Below are positions 17,126 through 25,570 of a stretch of DNA of 33,791 nt, one piece after another. The notes beneath the pieces were generated by a model. It was not told the origin of the DNA, ran no database searches, and saw only the letters and a list, made by a program, of their open reading frames with translations. The stretch lies in the NCBI RefSeq assembly GCF_017306585.1, contig NZ_JAFKIC010000164.1, positions 1 through 33,791 of the forward strand, in the 5' to 3' direction. The stretch comes from Mesorhizobium sp. (lineage in GTDB: Bacteria; Pseudomonadota; Alphaproteobacteria; Rhizobiales; Rhizobiaceae). Position numbers and translations under genes: made by a program. Position 1 is the first letter of the stretch, and each line of letters opens with the position of its first letter.

Positions 17126-19243
17126 CTATCTGCGCCGCGCCAGCAGCCAAAGTGCTGGTCTGACTGTCAGGTGATCTAAGTGAGCTGCACGAAGTAAAGC
17201 AGCCGTTCTTGACAAAAAACTCTTAAGCCTGGGGTACGGTGCCAGAAGAACGGATATGCTGTCAGATTGAACGACGGCTCGCGCCAGTAGTTTCTTTAGG
17301 TCGGATCGATGTTGAACAACGCCCGCACTAAACAAGAGAGCATCAAGCATCCTGTCTAGCCTCAGTGCGTGCGAGTCTCGGCGAAAATTATCGAATAGAA
17401 GACTTCTGGATGCCGGATTTGTTCGGTTGTAGTAGTAGTATATATCGGGATAAAGGAAGATAGTGTTTTTTGTGTCAAAAACTATCTGGGCCGTCATTAG
17501 CCAATCTTCGTCATGGTGAAGCTCTCCAGGTGCCACAAAGTCAACTTTTGAAAGCGTTTCCTTCCGCGACACGATTCCTACATGCGTGAAATTCTCAAAT
17601 AATACGGTCGCTGCGGTAGGGGGTGATGGCATCCAAGAGTGTTTTTCTATCCCAAAACATTTCATTGCTCCGCACGTTACATCAATAAATTTATTGATGG
17701 ACATTGATAGTAGAATTCTCTCCAAAGCCTGAATATCAATGTAGTCATCAGCGTCGACGAATGCAATGAAATCGTAGGACGCCGCAACAAGGCCTTTGAG
17801 TCGTGCAATCGAAGGGCCGCCAAAAGGCTGGTCTGTAAAAATAAGCTTTATATGTCCGTTGGTAGCAAGTGAATTCAAGCGATCTAAATGTTCAGGTTTT
17901 GATCCATCATCAATTACAACAATTTCGATTTCGCCGATCCGGTCAACATAGTTGTGGTTCGACATTGCTAGGGATTCTACATTTTCAGAATCGTTCAAAT
18001 GCGGGACAATTATGGAGCACCCGCTATGTTGCCTTATACTTGGCGCGGGGGATTCATGTAAGTTCTGATACCGCTGCGCTATATCTTCATTGATAGAGGA
18101 AACCGTGTCAGAGATGTCATGCCGAGCAAATGATTTGTCGGTTAGCCATCTCAGCGCCTCCGCGTAGCTGCCTAGCCGACGCGGATCAAATGGCTGTACC
18201 CATGGAAATTTTGATCCGATTTCCGCCATGCACCCGCTTGATGAGACTAGTGTGGGTCGTTGGAGATGCAGCGTTTCCAAAAGCGCATTAGGAAAATTTT
18301 CGAACCGCGACGGAAAAATGAAGGCGTCCATATTCTGGATGGAAGTGTTCAATTCGGCTTGCGGTAATCGCCCATAAAAGGAGAACCTTTCGGAGAGTTC
18401 TGGCGGTATAATTCCCTCCAGATAGCTTCTCATAGACGCCCCATGGGCGGTGTCTGTATCTCCCCCAAACACATGAAACCTGAAGGACCGAAACGCTGGG
18501 TCATAAGCGCATCGAGAGAAGCCCTTAATAAGAAGGTCCCACCCCTTACGCCATTCAAGACGTCCGATACACCCCACGTTGAATTCGGTGGGCGTGCCGG
18601 TGGCGGGAGGCGTCTTGACTGGCAGCGAAAATGTTGGAAAGGGGTGCCAAATTTTCTTCAGCTTTGGAAGAATTATCGATAATTCCTTTGGACTGAGGTA
18701 TGACAGAACGCGATCTCGCATGGAGTCGCCACCGTAAAGTACAATATCTGACGCAAGAAGGGCGTCTTTCTCTGCTCTGCAGACACGGTCATCACCTATG
18801 TAGTATTGGTTCAGCTCATTGTCGTCATGAAGCATGAAATGAGGAGAGTGAAGTCGAATGGCTGTAAAATGGATTGGAAGTAGGCCATAAACTTTGCCAA
18901 AGTTAACAAAGTACCCCTCTGCCCCATAGTCAGGTGTTTCGAAGAGGCGGAAAGAATTTCCATTATCGCAGAAAATTCTAACTGCGGTAAACAATGAGTG
19001 CGCGTACCGGAGCTCGCTGCTGTTGATGTTGTTGAATATATCCGTGGGTTGCAGAGGTACGTGGACCACTGTTACTGAGGAAGGCACCGCCGTGGTGTCT
19101 GAATCTTCCGGAACAAAAACGGCAAGTTTAAGCCCTTTCTTTGCAAGGTTATCGACCAGGAGCCGTGTATAGGTTCCTATTCCTCCAGTTACCAAAGATA
19201 GAGGCTCTCTACATGTAATTCCGAGATCAAACTCTATTGTCAT
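17126..19243 (-). CDS. Two-domain glycosyltransferase, GT4 fused to GT2
   Basis: This 705-residue protein holds two catalytic domains. Residues 1 to about 395 form a GT-B, GT4-type unit. It has a GGIGTYTRLL glycine-rich acceptor-side loop, then GCIGRLEWRKGWDLLI and the EX7E motif in RFENFPNALLETL (Glu 315 and 323). From about 408 there is a GT-A, GT2 unit with CSIIVPHLND, VVIDDGS (445-448), FVDADD (DXD, 497-500) and HHDEDW (about 576-581). Such fusions often build a disaccharide repeat or act as chain-extending polymerases in ABC-dependent O-antigens; that role is inferred from the Wzm/Wzt neighbours. The gene is visibly more AT-rich than its flanks and ends with a basic tail, suggesting acquisition by transfer. 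ATG 19243 starts MTIEFDLGIT. The sugars used are unknown. Confidence 0.9.
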   Translation of the reverse strand: MTIEFDLGITCREPLSLVTGGIGTYTRLLVDNLAKKGLKLAVFVPEDSDTTAVPSSVTVVHVPLQPTDIFNNINSSELRYAHSLFTAVRIFCDNGNSFRLFETPDYGAEGYFVNFGKVYGLLPIHFTAIRLHSPHFMLHDDNELNQYYIGDDRVCRAEKDALLASDIVLYGGDSMRDRVLSYLSPKELSIILPKLKKIWHPFPTFSLPVKTPPATGTPTEFNVGCIGRLEWRKGWDLLIKGFSRCAYDPAFRSFRFHVFGGDTDTAHGASMRSYLEGIIPPELSERFSFYGRLPQAELNTSIQNMDAFIFPSRFENFPNALLETLHLQRPTLVSSSGCMAEIGSKFPWVQPFDPRRLGSYAEALRWLTDKSFARHDISDTVSSINEDIAQRYQNLHESPAPSIRQHSGCSIIVPHLNDSENVESLAMSNHNYVDRIGEIEIVVIDDGSKPEHLDRLNSLATNGHIKLIFTDQPFGGPSIARLKGLVAASYDFIAFVDADDYIDIQALERILLSMSINKFIDVTCGAMKCFGIEKHSWMPSPPTAATVLFENFTHVGIVSRKETLSKVDFVAPGELHHDEDWLMTAQIVFDTKNTIFLYPDIYYYYNRTNPASRSLLFDNFRRDSHALRLDRMLDALLFSAGVVQHRSDLKKLLARAVVQSDSISVLLAPYPRLKSFLSRTAALLRAAHLDHLTVRPALWLLARRR

Positions 19244-19789
19244 TTTCTACAACTGTTTTGGCTATGACGAGGTGTTGCTGTGTGTATCTTGTCAAGATTG
19301 CTTATCATTCAACTTTTATGTCTAATTTTAGCGCTTGCTTGAGGGGTTGTGGCGTCCCGGTTGCAGGATAGATCGAATTCGTGTCGGTCAGTCAAGCCTA
19401 TTGAGGCTGCCTTACGCGGCGACCTAGTGAGAAGGGGCATTGGACTGCAAGGCTGGTCGCGCCATGTGTCGTGCCGAGTGCTAATGGATCGTGTTTTATC
19501 GAGCGCCCAGTCTCAAGATCCAATTTTTTGGTGCAGTCAGGAGATGTGGTGCGTGAGGGGCTAAACCGGCGCGGAAAGGTGGGCACAGTTGATTGGTGCG
19601 GCTAGTCCGCCCTCGCTGTGTGGGCTTGTTGCATCTGACCTCGTCGCAGGGTTACTGTTGACGCGGCGGGGCGGCGTTTTTGCGTGCGAGCCTTCGACGT
19701 CTGGCGAACCAAAAGGCCAATCTTGGAAGGCCTGTTGTGCAAATGCCGGTACGGAAAATGTCGTTCGTGCGGCTATTGGAGTGTAACTG
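19244..19789. other. 546-nt gap between divergent genes, no gene recognised
   Basis: This region lies between the leftward glycosyltransferase and the rightward methyltransferase. Three short open frames (19349-19564 plus, 19398-19586 minus, 19589-19786 plus) lack any recognisable domain, signal or good ribosome-binding site. Composition is mixed: the left 100 nt are AT-rich, as expected for a promoter zone of the leftward gene, and the rest is moderate. It could hold decayed coding sequence or a divergent control region. I found no insertion-sequence ends. Confidence 0.4.
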
Positions 19790-20434
19790 GTGAAAGAGCA
19801 GTCAATTATTGAAGGTTTGTCATCGGCGGTTGCCGCCGATTGGAAAGATGATCCAACATACTATGACAATGCCGATAGCTGGGTGTCAGTATTTTGGAAC
19901 GAAGATACAATATTTAGGAAGCTATTTTCTCGACTTGACGTGGCTCGGATTGTCGACCTTGCATGTGGGCGAGGAAGGCATTCTTGGCAGATGCGAGACT
20001 GGGGAAATGAGAAGATACTTGTTGATGTTGTGAAAGAAAATATCGACATATGCAGAGATAGGTTTAACGGTATTGCTAATGTGAGATTTATTAATAACAA
20101 TGGTTATGATCTGGCAGATATAGAGAATGATAGTTGTACGTCTCTATTCTGCTATGACGCTATGGTTCATTTCGATCACATGGTAATTTTTAGATATTTG
20201 ATCGAAATCAATAGGATATTACAGGTTGGTGGTCGAGCCTTGATTCATCATTCGAACAATGGAACAAATCCAGGGGGAGTATATCGACAGAACCCCCATT
20301 GGAGAAATTTTATGCCGCAGGGTTTGTTCTTTGACTATGCGATAAAGTCAGGATTTAAAGTAAAAGAGCAGGCGGCGATAAATTGGGGTGAGCATAACTG
20401 CATAGATATGATCACGCTTGTTGAGAAGATATAG
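19790..20434 (+). CDS. Class I SAM-dependent methyltransferase
   Basis: This 214-residue protein has motif I as IVDLACGRGRHSW (about residues 54-66), the glycine-rich SAM-binding loop. An acidic post-motif segment (ILVDVVKENIDICRDRF) follows, then a motif IV-like FCYDAMVHFDHM and a motif VI-like ILQVGGRALIHHSN. This fits small-molecule or sugar methyltransferases. The substrate is not known. Lying beside a Wzm/Wzt exporter, it could methylate a sugar residue or cap chain ends; that is inference. The start is GTG 19790, with GGAG nine bases upstream. The gene is strongly AT-rich (for example 18 G/C of 60 at 20041-20100), which marks it as foreign to the surrounding genome. Confidence 0.83.
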   Translation: MKEQSIIEGLSSAVAADWKDDPTYYDNADSWVSVFWNEDTIFRKLFSRLDVARIVDLACGRGRHSWQMRDWGNEKILVDVVKENIDICRDRFNGIANVRFINNNGYDLADIENDSCTSLFCYDAMVHFDHMVIFRYLIEINRILQVGGRALIHHSNNGTNPGGVYRQNPHWRNFMPQGLFFDYAIKSGFKVKEQAAINWGEHNCIDMITLVEKI

Positions 20435-20450
20435 TAATTGTGATGGCAGT

Positions 20451-20470
20451 GTGAAGCAATCGAGCTTCAC
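20451..20470. terminator. Hairpin between convergent methyltransferase and wzt
   Basis: GTGAAGC-AATCGA-GCTTCAC is a perfect 7-bp stem with a 6-nt loop, 17 nt after the methyltransferase stop. No U-tract follows directly on either strand. Position between convergent genes suggests a transcript-end structure serving one or both. Confidence 0.45.
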
Positions 20471-20547
20471 CTCAGGCGAGAAAAAAAGTCGTATATGAAG
20501 GCGCAGTTAATTCGCGCGCAGTCAGTGAGATCGAAAGGCCTGGGGCT

Positions 20548-21285
20548 TTAAAGTTCGGAAGAACTTGATGCAGCCTCAGGTATTTCGGTCAGCGACTCAA
20601 CTCGCCCATTTCGGAGTGTAAGTTTCCGCGTGCAGAAACTGTCAATAAGTGCTGCATCGTGGCTGGCCAGAACGATAATGCCCGCCTTCTCGGCCAGTTC
20701 GTCCATACGTCGTTTCGCCTTGTCCTGAAACGATGCATCGCCAGCACCGATCCATTCGTCCATCAACAAAATCTCGGGGTCGAGCGCGGTCGCTGTCGAA
20801 AACGCCAACCTAGCAGCCATGCCCTGGCTGTAGGCTTTGAAAGGAACGTCAATGAAATCGCCCAGTTCGCTGAATTCGATGATCTCCTCCATCTTCCGTT
20901 CAATTTCGGCTTCGGTCCAACCGCTAATTAGCCCTCTCAGCACTATATTCCGCCGGCCCGTCGCTTCGGGTCTAAATCCAATATTTATATTGAACAGAGC
21001 ATCAACTTTGCCCTTAATGAATATGGCGCCGCCTGAAGGCTGATAAATGCCATATAGCACCTTGAGCAGGGTGGTTTTGCCGGCTCCGTTCGGGCCAACT
21101 AGCCCCAATCGGTCGCCTGCTTTGAGCTCAAAGCTGACGTTGTCCAGAGCCTGAACGATCTGCGTTCTGCCGGACCTTCCAATATTGCCACCTAAGGCAC
21201 CCTTGCGTTTGTCGGGCGCCGAAAGCGTCAGCTTTTCGAACAGGCGATAAATGAGGCTAACATTTTCGAGTTTGATTGACGTCAT
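20548..21285 (-). CDS. wzt: Polysaccharide ABC exporter, ATP-binding protein (Wzt/KpsT-like)
   Basis: This 245-residue ATPase has Walker A GPNGAGKTT (about residues 64-72), the signature YSQGMAARLAFS, Walker B EILLMDEWIGAGD and the switch His in LASHDAALID. The WIGAGD form and the N-terminal extension before the core domain are typical of ABC-2 exporters of O-antigens, capsules and teichoic acids. It ends soon after the nucleotide-binding domain, so it lacks the C-terminal carbohydrate-binding domain that recognises chain-end caps in E. coli O8/O9a Wzt. It lies just downstream of the permease, six bases apart on the same strand, and the two must form the exporter. Confidence 0.93.
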   Translation of the reverse strand: MTSIKLENVSLIYRLFEKLTLSAPDKRKGALGGNIGRSGRTQIVQALDNVSFELKAGDRLGLVGPNGAGKTTLLKVLYGIYQPSGGAIFIKGKVDALFNINIGFRPEATGRRNIVLRGLISGWTEAEIERKMEEIIEFSELGDFIDVPFKAYSQGMAARLAFSTATALDPEILLMDEWIGAGDASFQDKAKRRMDELAEKAGIIVLASHDAALIDSFCTRKLTLRNGRVESLTEIPEAASSSSEL

Positions 21286-21291
21286 GATAAT

Positions 21292-22083
21292 TCACGTGAG
21301 GAAAACGACACGCCTGCGAAACTCACCCAGTAACAGTAGCGCGATCATCCAAGTGCACAGGCAGATGCAACTCGACACTGCGAAGGCGTGAGCCGGAAAC
21401 GAGCTTTTGATGATCGGCTCTCGCACGATTTCGAGTAAATAGGTGAAGGGATTCCAGTGGTAGGCATATTTCTGTATTCCGCCTTGGCCGTTATATGCCC
21501 AGAAGACCGGCGTGAAAAACATGCCCACACGCATCAGATTGCCAACGATGAACTCGCTGTCGGGAAAGAATACGCCGACAAAAGCGAACACCGTTATCAG
21601 TGCCGGCGTCGCCACGATGATCAGCAACAGTCCGGGCAACGAAAACAGCCAGCCCATGGCGAAGCCATAGCCTGCTAAAAACAAAATTAGAACACAGCCC
21701 GCCATGGAATAGCCGGCCCGGATGATGCATTGCATTGTCAGCCGCATCACATAGACGAACAGGGGGAGCGTAGTGCCTTGAATGAAGCTGGCTTCACGTT
21801 GGAACAATGACACACTCATGGCAATGATCTCGTTAAGATAGAACCATACCAGCATGCCAATCGCGACATAGGCTATGTAGCCGGGGTTGCTGGCGTCCTT
21901 CGTTACGAAAACGAAGACGAATGTGCCTACGAAAGCGAAGTAGTTTACCAGCATCCAAAGCGGACCCAGCGTCGTTCGCCTGTGCTGGTCGCCGATGTCC
22001 TCATGGGCGAGCGCGGTCCAGACCCGATGCAGCCTCATGGCTTTGGAGATATCTTCAACAGCGCTGTTCATCGCCGCAATCAT
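21292..22083 (-). CDS. wzm: Polysaccharide ABC exporter, permease (Wzm-like)
   Basis: This is an ABC-2 type permease with about six membrane segments. The N-terminal amphipathic region ALAHEDIGDQHRRTTLGPLW matches the interfacial helix and RRTxLGPLW motif of O-antigen and capsule exporters. Later features include FYLNEIIAMSVSLFQREASF and a C-terminal WNPFTYLLEIVREPI, both family-typical. The start is uncertain. ATG 22083 (or 22071) gives about 263 residues, the usual family length, but neither has a clear ribosome-binding site; the frame stays open to a TTG at 22215 without gaining homologous sequence. The gene is translated just before wzt and probably co-transcribed. Confidence 0.9.
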   Translation of the reverse strand: MIAAMNSAVEDISKAMRLHRVWTALAHEDIGDQHRRTTLGPLWMLVNYFAFVGTFVFVFVTKDASNPGYIAYVAIGMLVWFYLNEIIAMSVSLFQREASFIQGTTLPLFVYVMRLTMQCIIRAGYSMAGCVLILFLAGYGFAMGWLFSLPGLLLIIVATPALITVFAFVGVFFPDSEFIVGNLMRVGMFFTPVFWAYNGQGGIQKYAYHWNPFTYLLEIVREPIIKSSFPAHAFAVSSCICLCTWMIALLLLGEFRRRVVFLT

Positions 22084-22436
22084 AGGGCAGGCCGCAATCT
22101 CGGTTGGTATGATCTCTAACGGCTTCGAAGAAGCCGCAACAGAAACCCCTTCATAGTCGTTGCGGCAACGATGTGGCAATGCGCTGCGTCTTACTGAAGC
22201 AGCTTGCTCGTACAAGGGCGAGTTCTGTGCTCAAGCAGCTTCGCGCCGAGGAAAGATGACGGGTAACTAAACTAAGACCCCTGTCAAAAAAAACTAGCCA
22301 TGCCGCCCGCCCCGCAGTATGCGATAAGCACGGCGGGGGCCGGAATTGCATTTTGCGACGCGATCGGCCGCGAAGGATCTTCGTGACCGCGCTTTCTGGT
22401 GCGCATGTCCGAAAGCCTGGAGTCTAGCGCCGTCCC

Positions 22437-24425
22437 ATGAATTCCTACCTGGAAGCTGTCTTCGGACTCAGGCCGGAAGTGCGGCGCGCCTTCATCATGG
22501 TCCAGGACGTGGTCATGGTGCTGGTCGCCGTGGCGCTCGCCCTTGTGCTGTCGCGGTCGAATCTTTCGTTCGAGGCGCTTTCCACCGAGGGGCTTGTCAC
22601 CTGGACAAGCATCGTCGTCATCAGCCACCTGCTGTTCCGCCTTTGCGGTCTTTACACCACGGTCTGGCGCTTCGCCTCGACGCCTGATTTCTTCAACATC
22701 CTGAAGAGCTGCGCGATCCTGACCGTCGTGCTCTACGTCGTTTCGCTGCTGGTTCGTCACTTTCAGCCGGTGGCCGGGCTCAACGAGCGCCAGTTCATCG
22801 TCTTTTTCCTGGTCTCCTTCACCATCATCTCGGCGCCGCGGCTGTTCTATCGTTTCCTGCGTGATGGCGCGAGCTGGGGTATCCTGAACGGCAGGGACGA
22901 CAAGGCAGGGGCAAGGCAGGCGCTGTTCGTCGGGCGGCTGGGCGAAGCCGACCTGATCATCCGCTTCACGCGCACGGCGCAGCCCGCCGACTATTCCATC
23001 GCGGGCATCATGGCGACCGAGCACGGCGTGCCGCTCGGCACGCGCATCCAGGGCGTTCCTGTCGTCGCAAACCGGCCACGTCTGATCGACGTGCTGGATG
23101 ACTACGCCACCGGCACCAAGAGCCTCGACCTGCTGATCTTCGGCAGCGGCGCCGAACATGAGATCGAGGAGTATTCGGAGCTGGTCCGCGTCGCCAGGCA
23201 CGGCGATATTGCGGTCGTGCAGTTCTCGGGGCTTTCGCAACTGGGGCAGGAGGGCAAGCTCGTTCTCGACGAGGTCGAGATGGAAACGATCCTGCGCCGG
23301 CCGACGGTGCCGTCCGACATCGAGCGCATCGGCGCTTTCGTTGGCGGCCGGCGCGTGCTGGTCACGGGCGGTGCCGGCTCCATCGGCCGCACGCTGGTCA
23401 AGCGCTCGCTGGAGCTGGGGGCCGAGGCGGTGCTGGTTGCCGACAATTCCGAGTTCGGCATCTTCCAGTTGAGCCAGTATGTCGAGCAGAAGGACCATGA
23501 CCGCCTCAAGGTCCGCATCGTCGATGTCGCGGACCGGCGCCAGATGACGCGCGTCGTCACCGAGTTCAAACCCGACATCGTCTTCCATGCGGCGGCCCTG
23601 AAGCATGTTCCTCTGCTCGAGGAGAATTGGGAATCGGCCATCCAGACCAATGTTTTCGGAACGCTCGTCTGCGCCGAGGTCGCCGCCAAATGCGGGGTGG
23701 CGCAATTTGTCATGGTCTCCAGCGACAAGGCCGTAGACCCGTCATCCGTGCTCGGCATGACCAAGCGGGCCGCCGAACAGATCGTCAGCGCCTTGCATGG
23801 AACCCCGGCGGGCGGGCCGGCCGGGCGCCGCGCCGCCACCAAGTTCATCGCCGTCCGGTTCGGCAATGTCTTCGGCAGCAACGGTTCGGTCGCCACCATA
23901 TTCCAGGCCCAGATCGAGGCCGGCGGCCCGGTCACCATCACGGACCGGCGCATGACGCGCTATTTCATGACCGTCGCCGAAGCCGTCGATCTCGTCATCA
24001 TGTCGGCGGCCGATGCCGCTTCGCGACCGGCCGGCCAGGATTTTGCCGTCTACATGCTGGATATGGGCAAGCCGGTGCCGATTCTCGAAGTGGCCGAGAC
24101 GATGATCCGCATGGCGGGAAAGAGCCCCTACACGGATATTCCAATCCGCTTCACCGGCATCAGGCCCGGCGAAAAGCTCCACGAAACCCTGCATGGCGAA
24201 GACGAGGAACTGGTCGAACTCAGCGTCTCCAAGGTTTTTGGCCTGAGCACCGATGTCGCGCAATGGTCGGATGTCCAGGCGGCCCTTGCCGCGTTGCAGC
24301 AGTCGATCAAGGACCAGGACAAGGCGGCATCGCTGGCCATCCTGGCCGATCTCGACCGCGCGACCAAGACCAATGCGAACGCCCGCCAGGACGGGATGCA
24401 GGAGGCCGCCGGGCGGGCGGGCTAG
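22437..24425 (+). CDS. Membrane-bound nucleotide-sugar dehydratase/epimerase (CapD/WbpM class)
   Basis: This 662-residue protein has about four N-terminal membrane helices (residues 20-130), a first Rossmann-like domain (about 155-280) and a catalytic SDR domain. The latter shows VLVTGGAGSIGRTLV (about 307-320), FHAAALKHVPLLEEN, VSSDKAVDPSS (from about 428) and IRPGEKLHE. The length and layout match WbpM/PglF, which convert UDP-GlcNAc to its 4-keto-6-deoxy form. In the active-site segment SVLGMTKRAAE the Lys is present (443), but the position that is Tyr in FlaA1 or Met in WbpM appears to be Leu 439. The downstream small transferase and reductase fit a WbpM-WbpL-WbpV style pathway; the exact product is inferred. 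Confidence 0.9.
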   Translation: MNSYLEAVFGLRPEVRRAFIMVQDVVMVLVAVALALVLSRSNLSFEALSTEGLVTWTSIVVISHLLFRLCGLYTTVWRFASTPDFFNILKSCAILTVVLYVVSLLVRHFQPVAGLNERQFIVFFLVSFTIISAPRLFYRFLRDGASWGILNGRDDKAGARQALFVGRLGEADLIIRFTRTAQPADYSIAGIMATEHGVPLGTRIQGVPVVANRPRLIDVLDDYATGTKSLDLLIFGSGAEHEIEEYSELVRVARHGDIAVVQFSGLSQLGQEGKLVLDEVEMETILRRPTVPSDIERIGAFVGGRRVLVTGGAGSIGRTLVKRSLELGAEAVLVADNSEFGIFQLSQYVEQKDHDRLKVRIVDVADRRQMTRVVTEFKPDIVFHAAALKHVPLLEENWESAIQTNVFGTLVCAEVAAKCGVAQFVMVSSDKAVDPSSVLGMTKRAAEQIVSALHGTPAGGPAGRRAATKFIAVRFGNVFGSNGSVATIFQAQIEAGGPVTITDRRMTRYFMTVAEAVDLVIMSAADAASRPAGQDFAVYMLDMGKPVPILEVAETMIRMAGKSPYTDIPIRFTGIRPGEKLHETLHGEDEELVELSVSKVFGLSTDVAQWSDVQAALAALQQSIKDQDKAASLAILADLDRATKTNANARQDGMQEAAGRAG

Positions 24426-24483
24426 GGCAGGTCCCGGATAGGCGTGTGACGTTCCCATTCGCAATCCACACAGAAACAAGACG

Positions 24484-25485
24484 ATGGAGCTCAGCATCCG
24501 GCGGGGATCGTGGCTCTGGAAATCTCAAGCAGATGCAAGGTGTTTGACGTCAGTGGGTAAGACAGATCTGCGCATCGCGGTGCTGATGGGCACGAAAGAC
24601 GGCGCCGCCTTCATCGACGAGCAATTGCAGTCCCTGCTCGAACAGTCGCACCCTCTCGTCGATCTCTGGATATCGGACGACGGGTCCGACGACGGCACGC
24701 TTCCCATACTCGAGGCCTGGAAGCCGCGCTGGGCAAAGGGGCGGATGACGGTGGTCGATGGACCGAGGCAAGGCTTTGCCGCCAATTTCCGCTCGATGAT
24801 CCTGGACCCGCGCATCGAGGCCGATTGCTACGCCTTCTGTGATCAGGACGACATCTGGGAGCCGGACAGGCTGGAAAGCGCCGTCCGCTGGATGCAGACA
24901 TTCGATGTAGGAACCCCGTTGATGTTCTGCTCGCGCACCGCGACCATGACGGAGGCGGGGAACCTCGTCGGCCATTCGCCGCTGTTCCAAAGGCCGCCGT
25001 CTTTTCGCAACGCGCTCGTGCAGAGCATTGCCGGCGGCAACACCATCCTGCTTAACCGCGCCGCGCGTGACCTGCTGGCCAAAGCTTGCGCGCGGACCAG
25101 CTTCGTCAGTCATGACTGGTGGGCCTATCTGGTTGTCTCGGGTGCCGGCGGCGTCGTGCACTACGACCCACGGCCGCTGGTGCGTTATCGGCAGCACGCG
25201 GCAAACCTGGTCGGCGCCAACGTGTCGTGGCGAGCGCGGATCTCCCGCCTCGGCCGCCTGATCAAGGGTCAGTTTGCCGGCTGGACCGACCTCAATCTCA
25301 CCGGCCTTGCCGTCAATCGCGACCTCCTGACCCAGGAAGCGACGGCGAGCCTCGACAAATTTTCGGACGGTCGACAGGGCAACCTTTTTCAACGCCTGGG
25401 CGCCTTGCACAGAAGCGGCGTCTATCGGCAGACCGTTGCCGGGACCCTGGGGCTCTATCTCGCCTTCATCCTGGGCCGCATCTGA
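24484..25485 (+). CDS. Glycosyltransferase family 2
   Basis: This is a GT-A fold enzyme of 310-333 residues. Motifs in order: IAVLMGTKDGAAFIDEQL, WISDDGSDDGT (nucleotide binding), CDQDDIWEPDRL (DXD-containing), GGNTILLNRAA, SHDWWAYL (catalytic-base region) and VRYRQHAANLVGA. The DQDDIW/HDWW/YRQH combination is seen in rhamnosyl- and related transferases of surface polysaccharides, so dTDP-rhamnose from the nearby rml genes is a possible donor; that is inference. ATG 24484 gives the long form. A GTG at 24553 (VGKTDLRIAV) would start nearer the conserved part, but neither start has a clear ribosome-binding site. The gene starts 58 nt after the dehydratase and precedes the small sugar transferase. 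Confidence 0.88.
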   Translation: MELSIRRGSWLWKSQADARCLTSVGKTDLRIAVLMGTKDGAAFIDEQLQSLLEQSHPLVDLWISDDGSDDGTLPILEAWKPRWAKGRMTVVDGPRQGFAANFRSMILDPRIEADCYAFCDQDDIWEPDRLESAVRWMQTFDVGTPLMFCSRTATMTEAGNLVGHSPLFQRPPSFRNALVQSIAGGNTILLNRAARDLLAKACARTSFVSHDWWAYLVVSGAGGVVHYDPRPLVRYRQHAANLVGANVSWRARISRLGRLIKGQFAGWTDLNLTGLAVNRDLLTQEATASLDKFSDGRQGNLFQRLGALHRSGVYRQTVAGTLGLYLAFILGRI

Positions 25486-25570
25486 ACGTCGCACAGCGGC
25501 ATGACGCGCCTGAAGCGGAAAAGCGCGGCGCGTTCTTGCCAGATTTCAAAGGGCGCGCTACCGGCCATCC

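Noticed and set aside
19349-19786. Short open frames of 62-71 codons in the large gap
   Set aside because: No ribosome-binding sites, no domain or signal features, and mutual overlap on both strands.
22282-22287. Perfect TTGACA on the minus strand upstream of wzm
   Set aside because: No acceptable -10 box at 16-18 nt spacing (the sequence there is ACCCGT), so a promoter call is not supported.
22284-23705. 473-codon minus-strand frame opposite the WbpM-class gene
   Set aside because: Shadow of the dehydratase; the translation is rich in His, Arg and Asp with no recognisable fold or signal.
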